This document shows positions 1-11,146 of a stretch of DNA of 64,000 nucleotides, piece by piece. The notes under the pieces are model-generated. The model was not told the DNA's origin, made no database searches, and was given only the letters and a program-made list of their open reading frames with translations. Position numbers and translations under genes: made by a program. Within the stretch, counting starts at the first letter, position 1. Each line of letters starts with the position of its first letter. Source of the stretch: Nageia nagi (Eukaryota; Pinophyta); contig JBITNC010000001.1 of the NCBI GenBank assembly GCA_050084985.1, positions 180,668,001-180,732,000 on the forward strand, in the 5' to 3' direction.

Positions 1-347
1 ATAACATAATAATCGAAATTTTAATTAGTGCACACAAAAGGGGACTTCATGTCATATACCTACATTTCCTCGGGGTAAACACCAGACACCCATGTAATGA
101 TATATGGAAACAAGCCTTTAGTACCTATTTGGTGTACAACCAACGTGTGTTCAAAATACTTCAATTGCAAAGCTCAAGAAATCATACCTGGATAATTGGG
201 GTAAATACAATTTCCCATGACCTAAAATCAAACCTTATGTTCACCTATAAATGATTGAAACAATAAGGTTAGAATCATTCGTACATTCATCTTACTTGTT
301 CACTAGCTAATATTTATTAGTTTTTTTAACAGTCTATCATCATCGTC

Positions 348-378
348 ACTGACATCATTAGTCAGTTCAAAAGGGGCC
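348..378 (+). other. Hairpin followed by an internal polypurine-like tract
   Basis: ACTGAC (348-353) pairs with GTCAGT (361-366), directly followed by TTCAAAAGGGGCC. The same arrangement is at 34466-34494 in the other copy. It resembles the true hairpin plus polypurine tract next to the LTR at 1552-1592. Whether it primes plus-strand synthesis is unknown. Confidence 0.5.
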
Positions 379-593
379 ATAATGCTAAGATCAGCACCAC
401 AATCAAAGTAAGCCTACGATCACATAGTAAGACCATGGCTACATCTCTCTTAAAATGTACCCAAAACATTGTTAATTACAAAATCGAAAGTTATATGTCT
501 ACTCACGGTTAAGGTAATTAAAATTACTTATAACCTAAAATAAGATATTTACACTCAATATGATTCTAAAATACTTATGCAAAAGATCATCAC

Positions 594-622
594 GAAACCC
601 ATTCTGCTGGGTCAAAAGCAGA
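594..622 (+). other. Pseudoknot-like motif, instance 1
   Basis: After GATCATCACGAAA come CCC, TCTGCT, GGG, TCAAA and AGCAGA. CCC can pair with GGG and TCTGCT with AGCAGA, an H-type pseudoknot layout with a short first loop and an A-rich third loop. The pairing is inferred from sequence only. Confidence 0.5.
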
Positions 623-654
623 GAAAAATGAAAGATGACTTGTATATACAAAAC

Positions 655-948
655 AAGCTTCCTATCACATACTCGCTTCGGCATGCGGAGACAAACTAGA
701 GTCTTGTCACGTAACTGCCATAAACAGCACACAGTATGGAGATAAACACAAGTAAAGTTTTGATATACAACATCACTATCTCAAAATTGTATACATTAAA
801 TAAGCTTACCATCACATACTCGCTTTAGTATGCAGAGACAAACTAGAGTCTTGTCATGCAACTACCATAAACAGCACACAGTATGGAGATTGACACAAGT
901 GTAGTTTTGATGTATTACAATATCATTTTCAAAATGTATCAATTGCAA
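655..948 (+). repeat. 147-bp tandem duplication
   Basis: Two diverged copies, 655-801 and 802-948, each beginning AAGCTT and containing ATCACATACTCGCTT. The other family copy has this segment once (about 34780 onward), so this is a copy-specific expansion inside the 3' untranslated region. Confidence 0.8.
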
Positions 949-1008
949 AAGTTAAAAAATCATATTCAGTCATGGCAAGGACTATCCTCATGACAACACC
1001 AGATGATG

Positions 1009-1010
<2 letters not shown>

Positions 1011-1049
<39 letters not shown>
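1011..1049. repeat. (AT)n microsatellite
   Basis: About 19 AT units. The matching site in the other family copy (about 34985-34999) has only about seven. Confidence 0.95.
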
Positions 1050-1052
<3 letters not shown>

Positions 1053-1210
1053 AGTTTTGATTCAGAGAAGCTATAATTATATCCTACTAAAAGATCTTAA
1101 GCTTTATACGAAAAAAGATTTTGATGATATTTTAAAAAAAAAATATCGTTAACATTTACAAATATCAAAGAAGATAAAATGTGATGTATCATTGTTACAG
1201 GAGATCATCT

Positions 1211-1240
1211 TGAAACCCCGTTGTCGGGACAAAGGACAAC
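1211..1240 (+). other. Pseudoknot-like motif, instance 2
   Basis: GATCATCTTGAAA leads into CCC, C, GTTGTC, GGG, ACAAAG, GACAAC. GTTGTC and GACAAC pair perfectly although the bases differ from instance 1, so the stem changes on both sides while pairing is kept. Confidence 0.5.
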
Positions 1241-1551
1241 ACCATCAAAACTCATATACTAAAGAAAACTTATACGGTACATGTGCACTTAGACATGCAA
1301 AATGACATAATAGAAATGTCATGCGACTGTCACATAAGCTCAACACATCGTCATACCGAAAACAGTCACTTCTGAAGTATATTCAAATTTGTTTTCAAAA
1401 CTACATCAAATGTTAAAAGAAAACACATTTTATCATAATTTGATAAATCAAAATTTCGATTCATCTAAGAAATTGAGTCAAAACTTATACCATAAAAAAG
1501 CAACAACAAACAATCAAGCAACAAAGCTTCTCATTCTATATTTTTGAAATC

Positions 1552-1592
1552 ATCAACCGCATTTTCGGTTGATAATTCAAAAAGGGGCAAAA
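1552..1592 (+). other. Hairpin plus polypurine tract before the 3' LTR
   Basis: ATCAACCG (1552-1559) pairs with CGGTTGAT (1566-1573). Five bases later AAAAAGGGGCAAAA (1579-1592) abuts the LTR and is the expected plus-strand primer site. Confidence 0.75.
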
Positions 1593-2431
1593 TGTAGACA
1601 CCTAAAAATGTCCCTTTTTAACTAGTAAACATTGGAATAATCATAACTCTTTGTGAAAATATAAAATAGGTTTAAAAACCATATTATTGGATAGCTCTCA
1701 TTGAGTACATGCAAAACGAGTGGTCACATGACCCCTTTTTGATAAAAATTGACTATTTGGCGATCATTTTAATATTGTTATAAAAATTGAAAACCAGTCG
1801 CCAGCGACCCAAAACAATCACCGGCATTTTGAGATGATCGCCGGCATCTGCCTAGTAATCGTTGGCAACTCTGTAACAGTCGAACAGAAACCAAAATAGT
1901 AAAATAAAGTTGTAACGTCTCATTCTTCCAAGATGATGTGGATAGAGGGGGTCAGTTACGACCTACGGTGGCTTTTCACTCCCCCTTACCAGCCTTGGAA
2001 AATCTCACCCAAAATCTATAAATACAAGCCAATACAAAGCAATGGGGACCCATTTTTGAAGTAGGGTAATGCTACCAAAATCTTGTGAGCTCATACCTTT
2101 TCATTGTTTTATGCTAGTTTCAATTTAATACATGTCATACATAGATGCTTTGATGTTATTGTCTTTTGCATGTGTGTAGGATTTACAGGTTGTCCATATC
2201 AAGGAGAGAAGCAAGCAAAGCAAAAAATAATGAAGATCTAATACTCTCATTTTGGCAAATGGCATTTGTAAAAGTTCCTTCCAAGGGCAAATTGTATTTT
2301 GAGCTGAAAATCAATATCAATTTACAATTACAACATTTCTACCTATTTTACATAATTTGAAGTTCAGTGAAAATCTAAGAATAATTGTATTTTATATTAT
2401 TCTACATTCTAGCTCTATTTTCACTGTAACA
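1593..2431 (+). repeat. 3' LTR of family-C copy 2
   Basis: Starts TGTAGACACCTAAAAATG directly after a polypurine tract and ends CTGTAACA. It is 839 bp against 931-932 bp in the two LTRs of the other copy. The missing length lies in the CGCCGGCG-type minisatellite (here about 1795-1880), which has decayed to two or three imperfect units. Confidence 0.88.
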
Positions 2432-3327
2432 GTTAGGGTTTTTGAATTTTTTGTAAAGTTTTATAATTCCTCATTAAATGTTTACCAAATGCTAAGGTTT
2501 TCTGAATAGAGGATAAAATAAGAACATACTTGTGAAAAGCTTCACTTTGAAACTCTTCTTTCTTCTCCACAAAACTTGTTTCTTGCTATCAATTTCTAAA
2601 ACTCAAAAAACATAGTATAAAACTTGCTAAGTTAATTCATTGTATTACATTAAATACATTTTAGTAAATTTAGTTAATTTAACTATGTTTAATTTTTTAA
2701 TTTTAATGAAGATAAGTGTGCATAGCTTGTTACATCTAAAATCTTCAACCATCCTCAAAGAATGAGCAATAGAAGAACATGTAAATTCTTTCCACTTATT
2801 TGACTTCTAAAGATCCACATTCAACATTGAATTCAAATAATTTTTAAATTGTAATGATGTAAAATAATAAAATAGCATTTTCCACTATAAAATCATATAA
2901 AAAAACATCATCTTAAAATGCAAAATAACCAAGACCTATTTTAATCCATTATAGCTCAAAAAAAGAATTACTTAACAAGGGTTAGATGTTAGGAAAGAGA
3001 AACATCATGCCAACCCTAAACTATTTTTTTTATATAAAGCATTTTGTAGATCATTGATGGCATCATTATCGTGCCTACCTACCTTTAGCACCAGAGTATC
3101 TTAAATGAATAGGAATCTAGTCGATCTTAATTTTTTACAAAGTTCAACCTTATTTTTTTACAAACTTCAACCCTATTTTTTTACAAAGTTCAACTAATAA
3201 TGAGGTGTGGGAATTATTTTTTTTAGTGTTACATATTAAATAGGAATGTATTTTGGTGTTATTTTAGTAAATATTGATGTTATATCCTTAATTTTGTTTA
3301 CTTTTTAGTGATCACCAATAACCACAT
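2432..3327. other. AT-rich sequence without a recognised feature
   Basis: AT-rich non-coding DNA with short A and T runs. Around 3130-3200 the phrase TTTTTTTACAAAGTTCAA recurs three times in slightly changed form. I see no gene or element end. Confidence 0.6.
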
Positions 3328-4773
3328 ATGGGGCACGGAAAGAAGGGTGATAAAGATAAAGATAAGGGCAAAAGAAAATCAAAAGAAAAGGATATAGAAG
3401 ATAAATATGACCTTGCAAAATTTAAAAAAAAATCTTGTAATTATCCATATGTATTGTATGTAATATCAACATGATTTTAAATTATTTTATATATATTCCA
3501 TTTAGTATGAAATGTAATCACTTATTTTTTTAAATTATTGAATAGGCAAAGAAGTTTAAGGGGTTTTTGGACTATGCTAGATGTATGTTTAGCCAAGATG
3601 AGTTGATGTCAATGGTTGGGGGTGACGAGACTAGAGAAGCTTTGCAAAGACATGACCACACTTGATCAGGTAATTATTTATAATTAATTAGTTAATTTAT
3701 TAAAAACTAATACAAAATTATTCTAATTTATAGTTTGAACCCTAATTTTAATCGATTTCCATGCAATATATGATTTTAGCAGAATCAATCACTCAATAAT
3801 TATTGATGACTCAAGGCTCAAGAAATCTTTAAATTTTTGTGAGGAAGAATGGAGAGGTCCTAAAATATGAAAATGGTAATAATTTTGGTTTGAAAAATAT
3901 ACATATACATATTGATTAGAAGTATATTTATTGATCATTTACTAATATGTTTTCAACAATTTTTTAGGTAAACTATTCTACAAATCTCTCCAAAATGCTG
4001 CATTGGAAGAATTTGCAGATACGCTTGACAAGCCATGGAAGAAACAAGATGACTTAGGTACATATTTGTTTTCATTTATTTCATCATTTTTTGGTATGTA
4101 TGTTTCATTTTTGTTAATTTAATATTTCAAGAGATCACAAAAACTAATTTATTATAATTTGTGTTTCTGCAACCAAAAAAGAATAATAACAAATTTAAAA
4201 CATGAATGTGGTGAAGGATGGATCGAGAAGAAAGCGCTCCAGCAAGTAGGCTTGAATCTGAAAAGGGTTAGAGATCATATCAGACAAAAAGTTATAAAAC
4301 TTCTTACAGACCAAAGAACTATAGCACAAAAACTAGTTGATTTTTAATATAGTACTAATTTATTTATTTTTTGTATTTGAGAGATTTCAACTAGTTTTTA
4401 GATAATGAATACTGGTGTATGTAATTTCAATTATTTTAATGTGGAAAAAACATATCATGAATGTCTTGTAGGTGATGCATATTTTTTGAAATTAAAGAGT
4501 ACATTATTTTATAAACACTAATTATATTTATTTTCTTATTATTTGTAGGTGGGTACAACATCTCAAGGGGTGAAAGCATCGCAAGGGGGTGCATTAGAGG
4601 AGGGTGTAAATACATTGTCTACCTGGGATGTGACATACGAAGATGTTTTTGAGGATGATTCAACACATCCTAACAAGGCATACGATGAGCTTGCACATCA
4701 ACCTAGAAGGGCAGGGCATAGATATTATAGTGGGTCAGGTAGTGGGTCAAGTAGTGGGCCAAGTAGTGGCTAA
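3328..4773 (+). pseudogene. Degenerate multi-segment coding remnant, unrecognised
   Basis: Several short stretches read as protein, separated by AT-rich gaps with intron-like edges. An ATG at 3328 starts a very lysine-rich segment. About 3550-3660 encodes a segment with FLDYARCMFSQDELM. About 3970-4055 encodes FYKSLQNAALEEFAD. About 4170-4345 encodes a basic segment containing QVGLNLKRVRDHIRQK. About 4549-4771 encodes an acidic then Gly/Ser-rich tail ending in GSGSGSSSGPSSG and a stop. The order and composition would suit a decayed transposase or an accessory gene of a DNA transposon, given the CACTA-like end 650 bp downstream. I do not recognise a domain and assign no function. Confidence 0.35.
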
Positions 4774-5109
4774 TGTATCATTTTTGAGATATCATATTAT
4801 GGACGTATTTACATAGTCCTCTATATCATTTTGAGCTATTTTTATATATCATTGTATATTATTTTGGCATATTCAAATGTTTATATGTGTTATATCGATA
4901 TGGTTCTTCTCATGGATTTATAAAGTAATATTTTGATGTATAAATTTTAGTATAATTTTATGAAATATTATTCGCATATAATTATTTTGATGTTGTACGA
5001 TATCATATCATTTTGATGGTGTGTACAATGTACAGTTTATTATGATAAGAAGGCATATTATTTCATAAGGATGAATTAAAAAAAAAATTAAATTTCAAGG
5101 AAAATCAAT

Positions 5110-5421
5110 GTAATTTTAGATGCAAATTTTGACACAAATGGATGCAATCAAAGATGCAAAAAAAGACACCCTTAGATGTAAAAAATGACATAATTTTAGA
5201 CACCTAAGGATGCAAATTATGATGCATGGAGACTCAAAAAAATATGCAAAAAATGATTAAAAGGATGTAAAAAAGCAACACAAAATATGATGCAAAAATT
5301 GCCAAAAAAGAGATGCAAATTCTATTTTGCCTCCTACATCCTTTTTTGTGTCAAAATTTTTTGAAAAGTTGAAAACAAAATACACTTAAAAAGGATGCAA
5401 ATGGCCTTTTTGGTAGTAGTG
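5110..5421. mobile_element. Possible CACTA-type transposon terminus with subterminal repeats
   Basis: GATGCAAA and close variants recur about ten times between 5120 and 5400 in an A-rich background. The array ends at CCTTTTTGGTAGTAGTG (about 5405-5421), whose reverse complement begins CACTACTACC. Plant CACTA (En/Spm) elements typically start CACTA and carry arrays of short subterminal repeats, so this may be one end of such an element. I did not find the opposite end, so the extent and identity are uncertain. Confidence 0.35.
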
Positions 5422-5432
5422 TACAGGGGTAG

Positions 5433-5639
5433 ATGGATAGGCTAGAGGCTAAGGAGAAAGAGATTATTGCTCTTAAGGTCAAGTATGAGAGAGCAAAGAC
5501 CCTTCTTAAGAGCCACAAATTGATGGCAAGTGGGATCTCATGAGACACATTAGGGATGATGGCTAGTGGTAGCATCTATCAGGTTAGATATAGGATGGGA
5601 GATACTACTATTAGTGGTGGCAATCCTCCTCCTCATTGA
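5433..5639 (+). pseudogene. Coiled-coil coding remnant, unrecognised
   Basis: One frame from ATG 5433 reads through a heptad-like, lysine- and glutamate-rich segment (MDRLEAKEKEIIALKVKYER), meets an in-frame TGA near 5540 and stays open to a TGA at 5637. It begins just outside the CACTA-like end. It may be the C-terminal coil of a transposase-like protein, or unrelated. No family recognised. Confidence 0.3.
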
Positions 5640-6371
5640 GGGCCATGGTCATAATACCTCCCCTATTTTGTATTCACATTTTGATGTATATATATATATA
5701 TATATGATTCATTTTTGACTCAAAATTGTTAAGTGTTTGATTATATTACTATTTTATTTGCTTTGAATAAGAATGTATTTTAAACTTGTAAGTTTTTAAT
5801 TTAGTTTAATAATCTACCAATAAAGAGTATGTCATCAAACCACAAAGCACTAATTTCAATCATGTCATAAGTCATAAAATAGATCATAAATTATTTCTAA
5901 TAAAAGATAAATTAACCCATAATTAATTACCCAAGGGGGAAGAAAAATTCAATCAAACCATTGCCCATTTTGCCTAATGGACACCCAAAAAAGCACTCAA
6001 ATGCCAATCTAATGAACGCAATACATAATAACCATGAATAAAAGACTATCTTTTTAAATTCTATCAGAGGAAATGCATGTTGTTAGCATCATAAAATAAT
6101 CCCCTTACATTGCTATCGGTGTGATTAGTCAAGAAAAAAGTTAATGCAATAGAGGAATAGTGAAGGAAAATATCACTATGAGATAGAAAAAGCAATTAAT
6201 TCATGCAACAAAGTGGTAACAATTTACAATAGCTAGACAAATGCATACCCTAGCTAATATACACTACAAGTTCAAACATGCAACTTTAACCAATAACTTT
6301 GCATACATGGGGGGTTTTTGCAACCTAGATACATTTAGCAGATGCAAGAACAAAGAGATGAACCTATGGTT
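5640..6371. other. Non-coding, possible 3' remainder of the minus-strand gypsy element
   Basis: AT-rich sequence with a short TA microsatellite near 5688-5704. No LTR matching 8744-9442 is visible here, so the left end of the minus-strand element cannot be set. Confidence 0.5.
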
Positions 6372-6599
6372 TTACATTTTGCATGCTATTGGTGATGTAG
6401 AGATAGTGGTGCATGCCATGGATGATGTTGGTTTTTGCTCCACTTCTAATCTTGTTTTGTCTATCATGCTTGTATCTACATTTTGAGTGAAATAATAATG
6501 CAAATAATTAGAAATACTTATCATACCAATGCAAACTCTTGGTTTCAAAGGAGGTAGAGGATTAGTGAACACCCCTAATTTTCCATTTTCTAGATGTAT

Positions 6600-8105
6600 A
6601 GATCCAGGTTTTGTAGTAGTGTCATCATCCATCTTAATAGCCTTTTTATCAATAAAGTCCTATATGATATGCCTTAAAGTCCTTCAATTGCATGTTAGAT
6701 GTTTAGGAACCCTATGATAATTACAAAATTCCTCATATATGAAATTTTTAGGGATGCCATTTGGAAACTTAGGCTCAACAATAGGAGGAAGTTCAACAAG
6801 ATCTTCTTTTAACAAAATTTTAATAATATTATCAATAGTATCAGTCAAAGGTGTAAACTTCCACCTAGGCTTAGGATTATTGTTATGTTTATGAATAACA
6901 TTGTTTACTTCATCTTTTTTATTAATTTCAGGTTTTTGCATTGTCTTTTGGTATGTAGGAGTACTATTGTTACACATAGCATATAACTTCTTAATGCATG
7001 GCTCTTTTTTAACACAACATCCATCATATCTCCTAATGTTATATCATGATTATAAATTAATAACAATTTATACATAGATAATAAAGCATTTGCAAATTTA
7101 TCTTTCAAATCTTGCTCAGGCATGGTAATTTTATTAGCAATTCGTATCCATACTTTAACAAAATCATGAATAGATTAATTAGGAAATTGATTAATCTTAC
7201 ACAAATCCTTGAAGTAAAATTTTTCAACAATATTATACTTGAAATTTTACAAAAATTAATGAATTAGATCCTCATACTTATTAATGCTCTTTTTAGGAAG
7301 TTGAAAATACCATTTTAGTGTTTCATCCTTCAAACTATGTGAGAACAATTTAGCAAGCATATCTCTATCATGCATATATTCCAAAGCTTCTTCTTGAAAT
7401 TTTCTAACTTGCATCTTAGGATCTTGTAAACCATTGAATTTAGTAAACTTAATACTCTTTTTTCTAGTAAGAACTTTAGCAATAATTCTATCCGTTAATG
7501 GCCTTTTTAAACAAAATATGAAATCATCATCATTAATAATGGACTCTAATTTTGTTTGTTGTTTATTTACCTTAGTTGATTCCTCTTTTGGGGGAGGTGA
7601 AGGGGTTTGAGGTGGAAGTTGTGCCTTTCTAAGTTCATTTTTTTTAAGTATAACAAATTGAACTATTCTATTTACCCTTTTATGTTTGAGTTTATCAAGC
7701 ATTTGAACTAAAACATCCATTTGTTTTTGAAGGGTTTCGGAAGGCCAATTAATAGTATCATGTAATTCAAAAAGGATTCCAATTTTTATATTATGTTCTT
7801 CTAATGTCCAATTAGGTTGTAACTTATAAGTATCATCAACAATATTTATCAAGTTATTTTTTTAGTTTATCATTAGGGTTATCATTTTGTACAATATCCT
7901 TACCTGTAATAGACTTACCTCTTTTGAAGTGATCAGGTTTGAGGATGAGGTCCTCATAATCGTCATTAGCAACCTCTGTTCCACTATCATCTACAACTTC
8001 ATCGCATGGAGGTTGTGTAGTTATTTCAAGAGGGAAGTTTGTTTTAGCCTCAAGCACATTGTTAGCATCGTGTTGACAGGAAGGCATGCCACTAGTGACA
8101 TCCAT
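6600..8105 (-). pseudogene. gag: Decayed gag of the minus-strand gypsy element
   Basis: Reading on the minus strand, about 8105-7854 encodes an acidic N-terminal piece. 7852-7256 encodes a proline-rich linker (LPPQTPSPPPKEES) and then the capsid-like core with TKFNGLQDPKMQVRKF and LKWYFQLPKKSI, typical of Retrotrans_gag. Later frames (7123-6905, 6977-6684) continue with EQDLKDKFANALLSMYKLL and a degenerate zinc-knuckle-like FCNYHRVPKHLTC. Frames are broken by stops and shifts, so no functional Gag is expected. The order and the zinc-region style match Tat-like gag, as in element C. Confidence 0.72.
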
Positions 8106-8743
8106 ATCAATGGTAGGAACCCTCTATTATGTGGATCATGAATTTTTATATGAAAATAAACTATCTAATGATCTTGAGTCTATAGAATTTTCCTCTAAGA
8201 GCTCATAGTGTGTTAGAATATTAATAACAATTTTAGCATTATGAGTAAGAAAATATTCTAACCTTTATCTATCAGATAACACTTCTTATATAGATCTAAC
8301 ATTTCTAAGAATTATATCTAACTCATGGATTTCACCATTACTTTCATCAAAATGACTATGCAATTCCATATTTTTAAATTCAGAATGATCAATATTAGGA
8401 CTAAATCTATTGGGAGTTTCACCTATAATATCCATTTTGTTGCTAGATCTTGTAGAATCAAAATCACTAGGAGTATCAGGATGAGGTTCTTATAGGGGTA
8501 GATCAGGATTATTTCGAATAATTATCTAGACATCATTAAAATGAACCCTTCCTTAGGGTTTTCTACATTCATATCAATTTTGTCAATATAGCTAGAATAA
8601 CCCCTAGTTTTATCATTTTCTTTAGCTATCATCCGAAGAGCTTTAGGTAAGGGGACGAATAATAGCAAGAATGGATTCATGACTTTTCAAAAAGATGCCC
8701 TAAGTCAAGACCTAGGTGTGTAATAATGTTAGGTTCACCAAAA

Positions 8744-9442
8744 TTTAGACCCAATAAATATGTAAATAACAAATAAATATAAATATGGTCTACGAATATA
8801 ATGAATAGCAGCTCTATATCATATTACAAGCAATATAAACTTAATATAGAGTGGGGCCTGTAGCTAGTATATGTGCAATTCTCAAGAGTAGATAACAATG
8901 AATATTTAGAGGATCATGATCAGATTTTAAATTATCTTGTAATAGATATTCATTAGAATGATATCACGATTCATTCCCCAAAGTTTGGACCTCCCAATCT
9001 AGAAGGCACATGCCATTAGTGCCATAGAAGAGATATGTTGTTAATAATGTAGGATAGGTAGTTTTGTGTTGTGCACAAGAGAGAGATTATAGAGTTAACA
9101 AGTTCTCAAAGATAGGTGACATCAAAATACACCATTGGTTCAATGTTTAAGACAACCACCTATTAGAGATATTCGATAGGGATGTCAACCTTCACCTCTA
9201 GTATTTATAACCTACAAGGAAATAAAAAGGGGTGAAAGCTAACACAGAAATTACAATAATCATTTCAATATTCAAGATAACTTAAAACATAAACCATGGT
9301 ATATGATATTATATTGGCCCTAGAACATGGTATTGCAATATAATAGCATTTTATCTTAATTTATATATTATTACCTTTTAATCATTTAATGTGATAAATA
9401 TGATTTATTAAATAAATAATAAATCATTTTTAGGCATCTACA
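8744..9442 (-). repeat. 5' LTR of the minus-strand gypsy element
   Basis: On the minus strand it starts TGTAGATGCCTAAAAATG and ends GGGTCTAAA. It is related along its length to the solo LTR at 39901-40643, for example in CTAAATATTC.TTG, the ATTAACAACAT region and the ending GGTCTA. It is about 699 bp. Confidence 0.75.
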
Positions 9443-11078
9443 AGCTTGATGATGTTAGTGATATCCAAAGTGTGAATTTTGTTTGTATCATTATGTTTTT
9501 AGGGTATGGATGAGCTTGATGATATCAGTGATCTTCGAAGTATGAATTATTCAAAAGACACTACAGAATGACCTTTTCCACCTAGATTTTATGTGGATTA
9601 CCTCAGGGAGAATGTGTATAATGCATATAAGTCTTATGCATAGAATATCAAGCTTATGTAGAGATATAGAGCCTTATGCAGAGAGGAATGGTGTTATACA
9701 GAGAAGTGAGGTCCTATACGAAGAAGGAATATCCTATGCAGATATAGATGACCTTACGAGGAGAGATGTCAAATGTGTGATGATGAAAGAAGCTAGATGC
9801 ATGATGTCAAATATGAATTGAGGAATTATGCAAGATGTTCAAGCCTTATGGAGTGAGGTAAAAGCTTATGTAGTGAAAACAAAGCTTATGCAGAAAAAGG
9901 ATGCCTTATATAGTGAGGAACAGGCTTGTGCAGAGCAGCAAGTCATTATGCAATATATCACATGGTTGTACGGAGAGTCTAGACCTTATGTGGAGTAGAT
10001 TGATGTTATGTAGACCTCCTAAGCCTTATGCTAAGAGATGCCAAATATGGTCAAAGGAATAATATAGAAGATAAAGTTCTTATACGGTCTAGTGAGGCCT
10101 TGTGTCGTGATGAAGGTGCTTATATGGCATGCTTGTAGAGTGTCAAATTTAAAGGGAAATACATCGAATGCAAGTAACTTTTGTTTCATTGATGAACATC
10201 ATGTAGTAATAGTCAAGGGAGTGATCACTTTGACTAAATAACTAAGTATAGTGAACTCATTGCTTGTAGCAGTTATAACTAATGATGAAAGGCGTTAAGC
10301 ATCAATTGAGGGAGTAATTGTTAGAAATGTGATCATGGGCCTCTATACAAATTGAAATTGTTGGAAATCATAACTTGAAGTAGAGTGTGTCAAGGGTGTA
10401 TATAAAGATCATTTGGTTTTATAGTGTTTAAGTTGATCTCATATGAGAGAGGTGTATGTTACTAGTATGGAGATTGCAAATTAGAGGATGAAATGTTATC
10501 GATGTTGAAAAAAACTAATTAGATTGGAAATGAAACTAGAGTGATGGCTATGAAGATCAATTGCAGAGACCATAAGAGAAAGTTGGAAGTGTTTTGATGA
10601 GCTAAAGACTAGTGAGGGTTCTATATATAGTGAAAGCATTTTTATGTTAAACTTATGAAATAGATTTGAATTTCAAGTTAGTGCTCAGTATAGGGATTGA
10701 TAATCCTTCCAATTGGCACTAGTAAAGTAGGGGTTGGTGCTCTTTGCAGTTGTTATTGTAGAACATAGGGGTTAGTGCTCCTTGCATTTGGTGCTACAAA
10801 ACTTAAGGTTTGGTGTTCCTTCTCATCAATACCGATAAATAGATGTAGTGTTCATACTTTTCATTAGGTTGGATTTGGACCATGATCTAAGTAGTCTTTT
10901 CCTAGGGATGTAGCCTAAATGGTAAACTTCATTATATCTGGTGTTGTATGATTATCTCTTAATGTGCTTTCCTTTTCTTGTTTTAGTTTTTCTATTACAT
11001 TATTTTAAGTATTCTAAGTTTGAGGTTTAAGTTTAAGACATTGATTCACCCCCTATCAATGTCACTATGCGACTAAAA
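9443..11078 (+). repeat. Truncated 5' LTR of the outer copia-like element
   Basis: Homologous to 37644-39400. It contains an irregular array of TTATGCAGA-like words (about 9620-10030) and several GGTTGGTGCTCCTT-like words (about 10690-10820). The end reads GCGACTAAAA where the 3' LTR reads GTGATTAACA. Confidence 0.82.
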
Positions 11079-11080
11079 AA

Positions 11081-11092
11081 TGGTATCAGAGC
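11081..11092 (+). other. Primer binding site (initiator-tRNA-Met type)
   Basis: TGGTATCAGAGC, two bases after the 5' LTR. This is the standard plant primer site complementary to initiator methionine tRNA. Confidence 0.9.
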
Positions 11093-11146
11093 CAAATATT
11101 TGAAAGATAAGCTTAACCATCTTAAGAAGATATTAGATTAGTCACA

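Larger units (their letters stand above)
1..2431 (+). mobile_element. 3' part of a second family-C Tat-like LTR element (copy 2)
   Basis: The segment aligns by eye along its length with 34110-36456, the 3' untranslated region plus 3' LTR of element C. It therefore is the 3' end of another member of the same family, cut by the window edge. It holds no coding frame. Compared with the other copy it has a 147-bp tandem duplication (655-948), a longer AT microsatellite, and an LTR about 90 bp shorter because the CpG-rich minisatellite has fewer units. The 5-bp flank after the LTR is GTTAG; its partner lies outside the window. Confidence 0.88.
6372..9442 (-). mobile_element. Truncated minus-strand Ty3/gypsy element (5' LTR and gag)
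   Basis: Read on the minus strand: a 5' LTR at 9442-8744, a primer-site-like TGGTGAACCTAACA three bases later, then decayed gag. No protease, reverse transcriptase or second LTR is seen at lower coordinates, so the 3' half is lost or unrecognisable. The LTR start TGTAGATGCCTAAAAATG closely resembles the starts of family C and of the solo LTR at 39901. The element lies inside the 5' LTR of the outer copia-like element, whose homology resumes at 9443. Confidence 0.7.

Noticed and set aside
9591-9821. A 76-codon frame in the copia-like LTR
   Set aside because: It coincides with the TTATGCAGA word array, lies in an LTR and has no domain; the same goes for 37944-38126.
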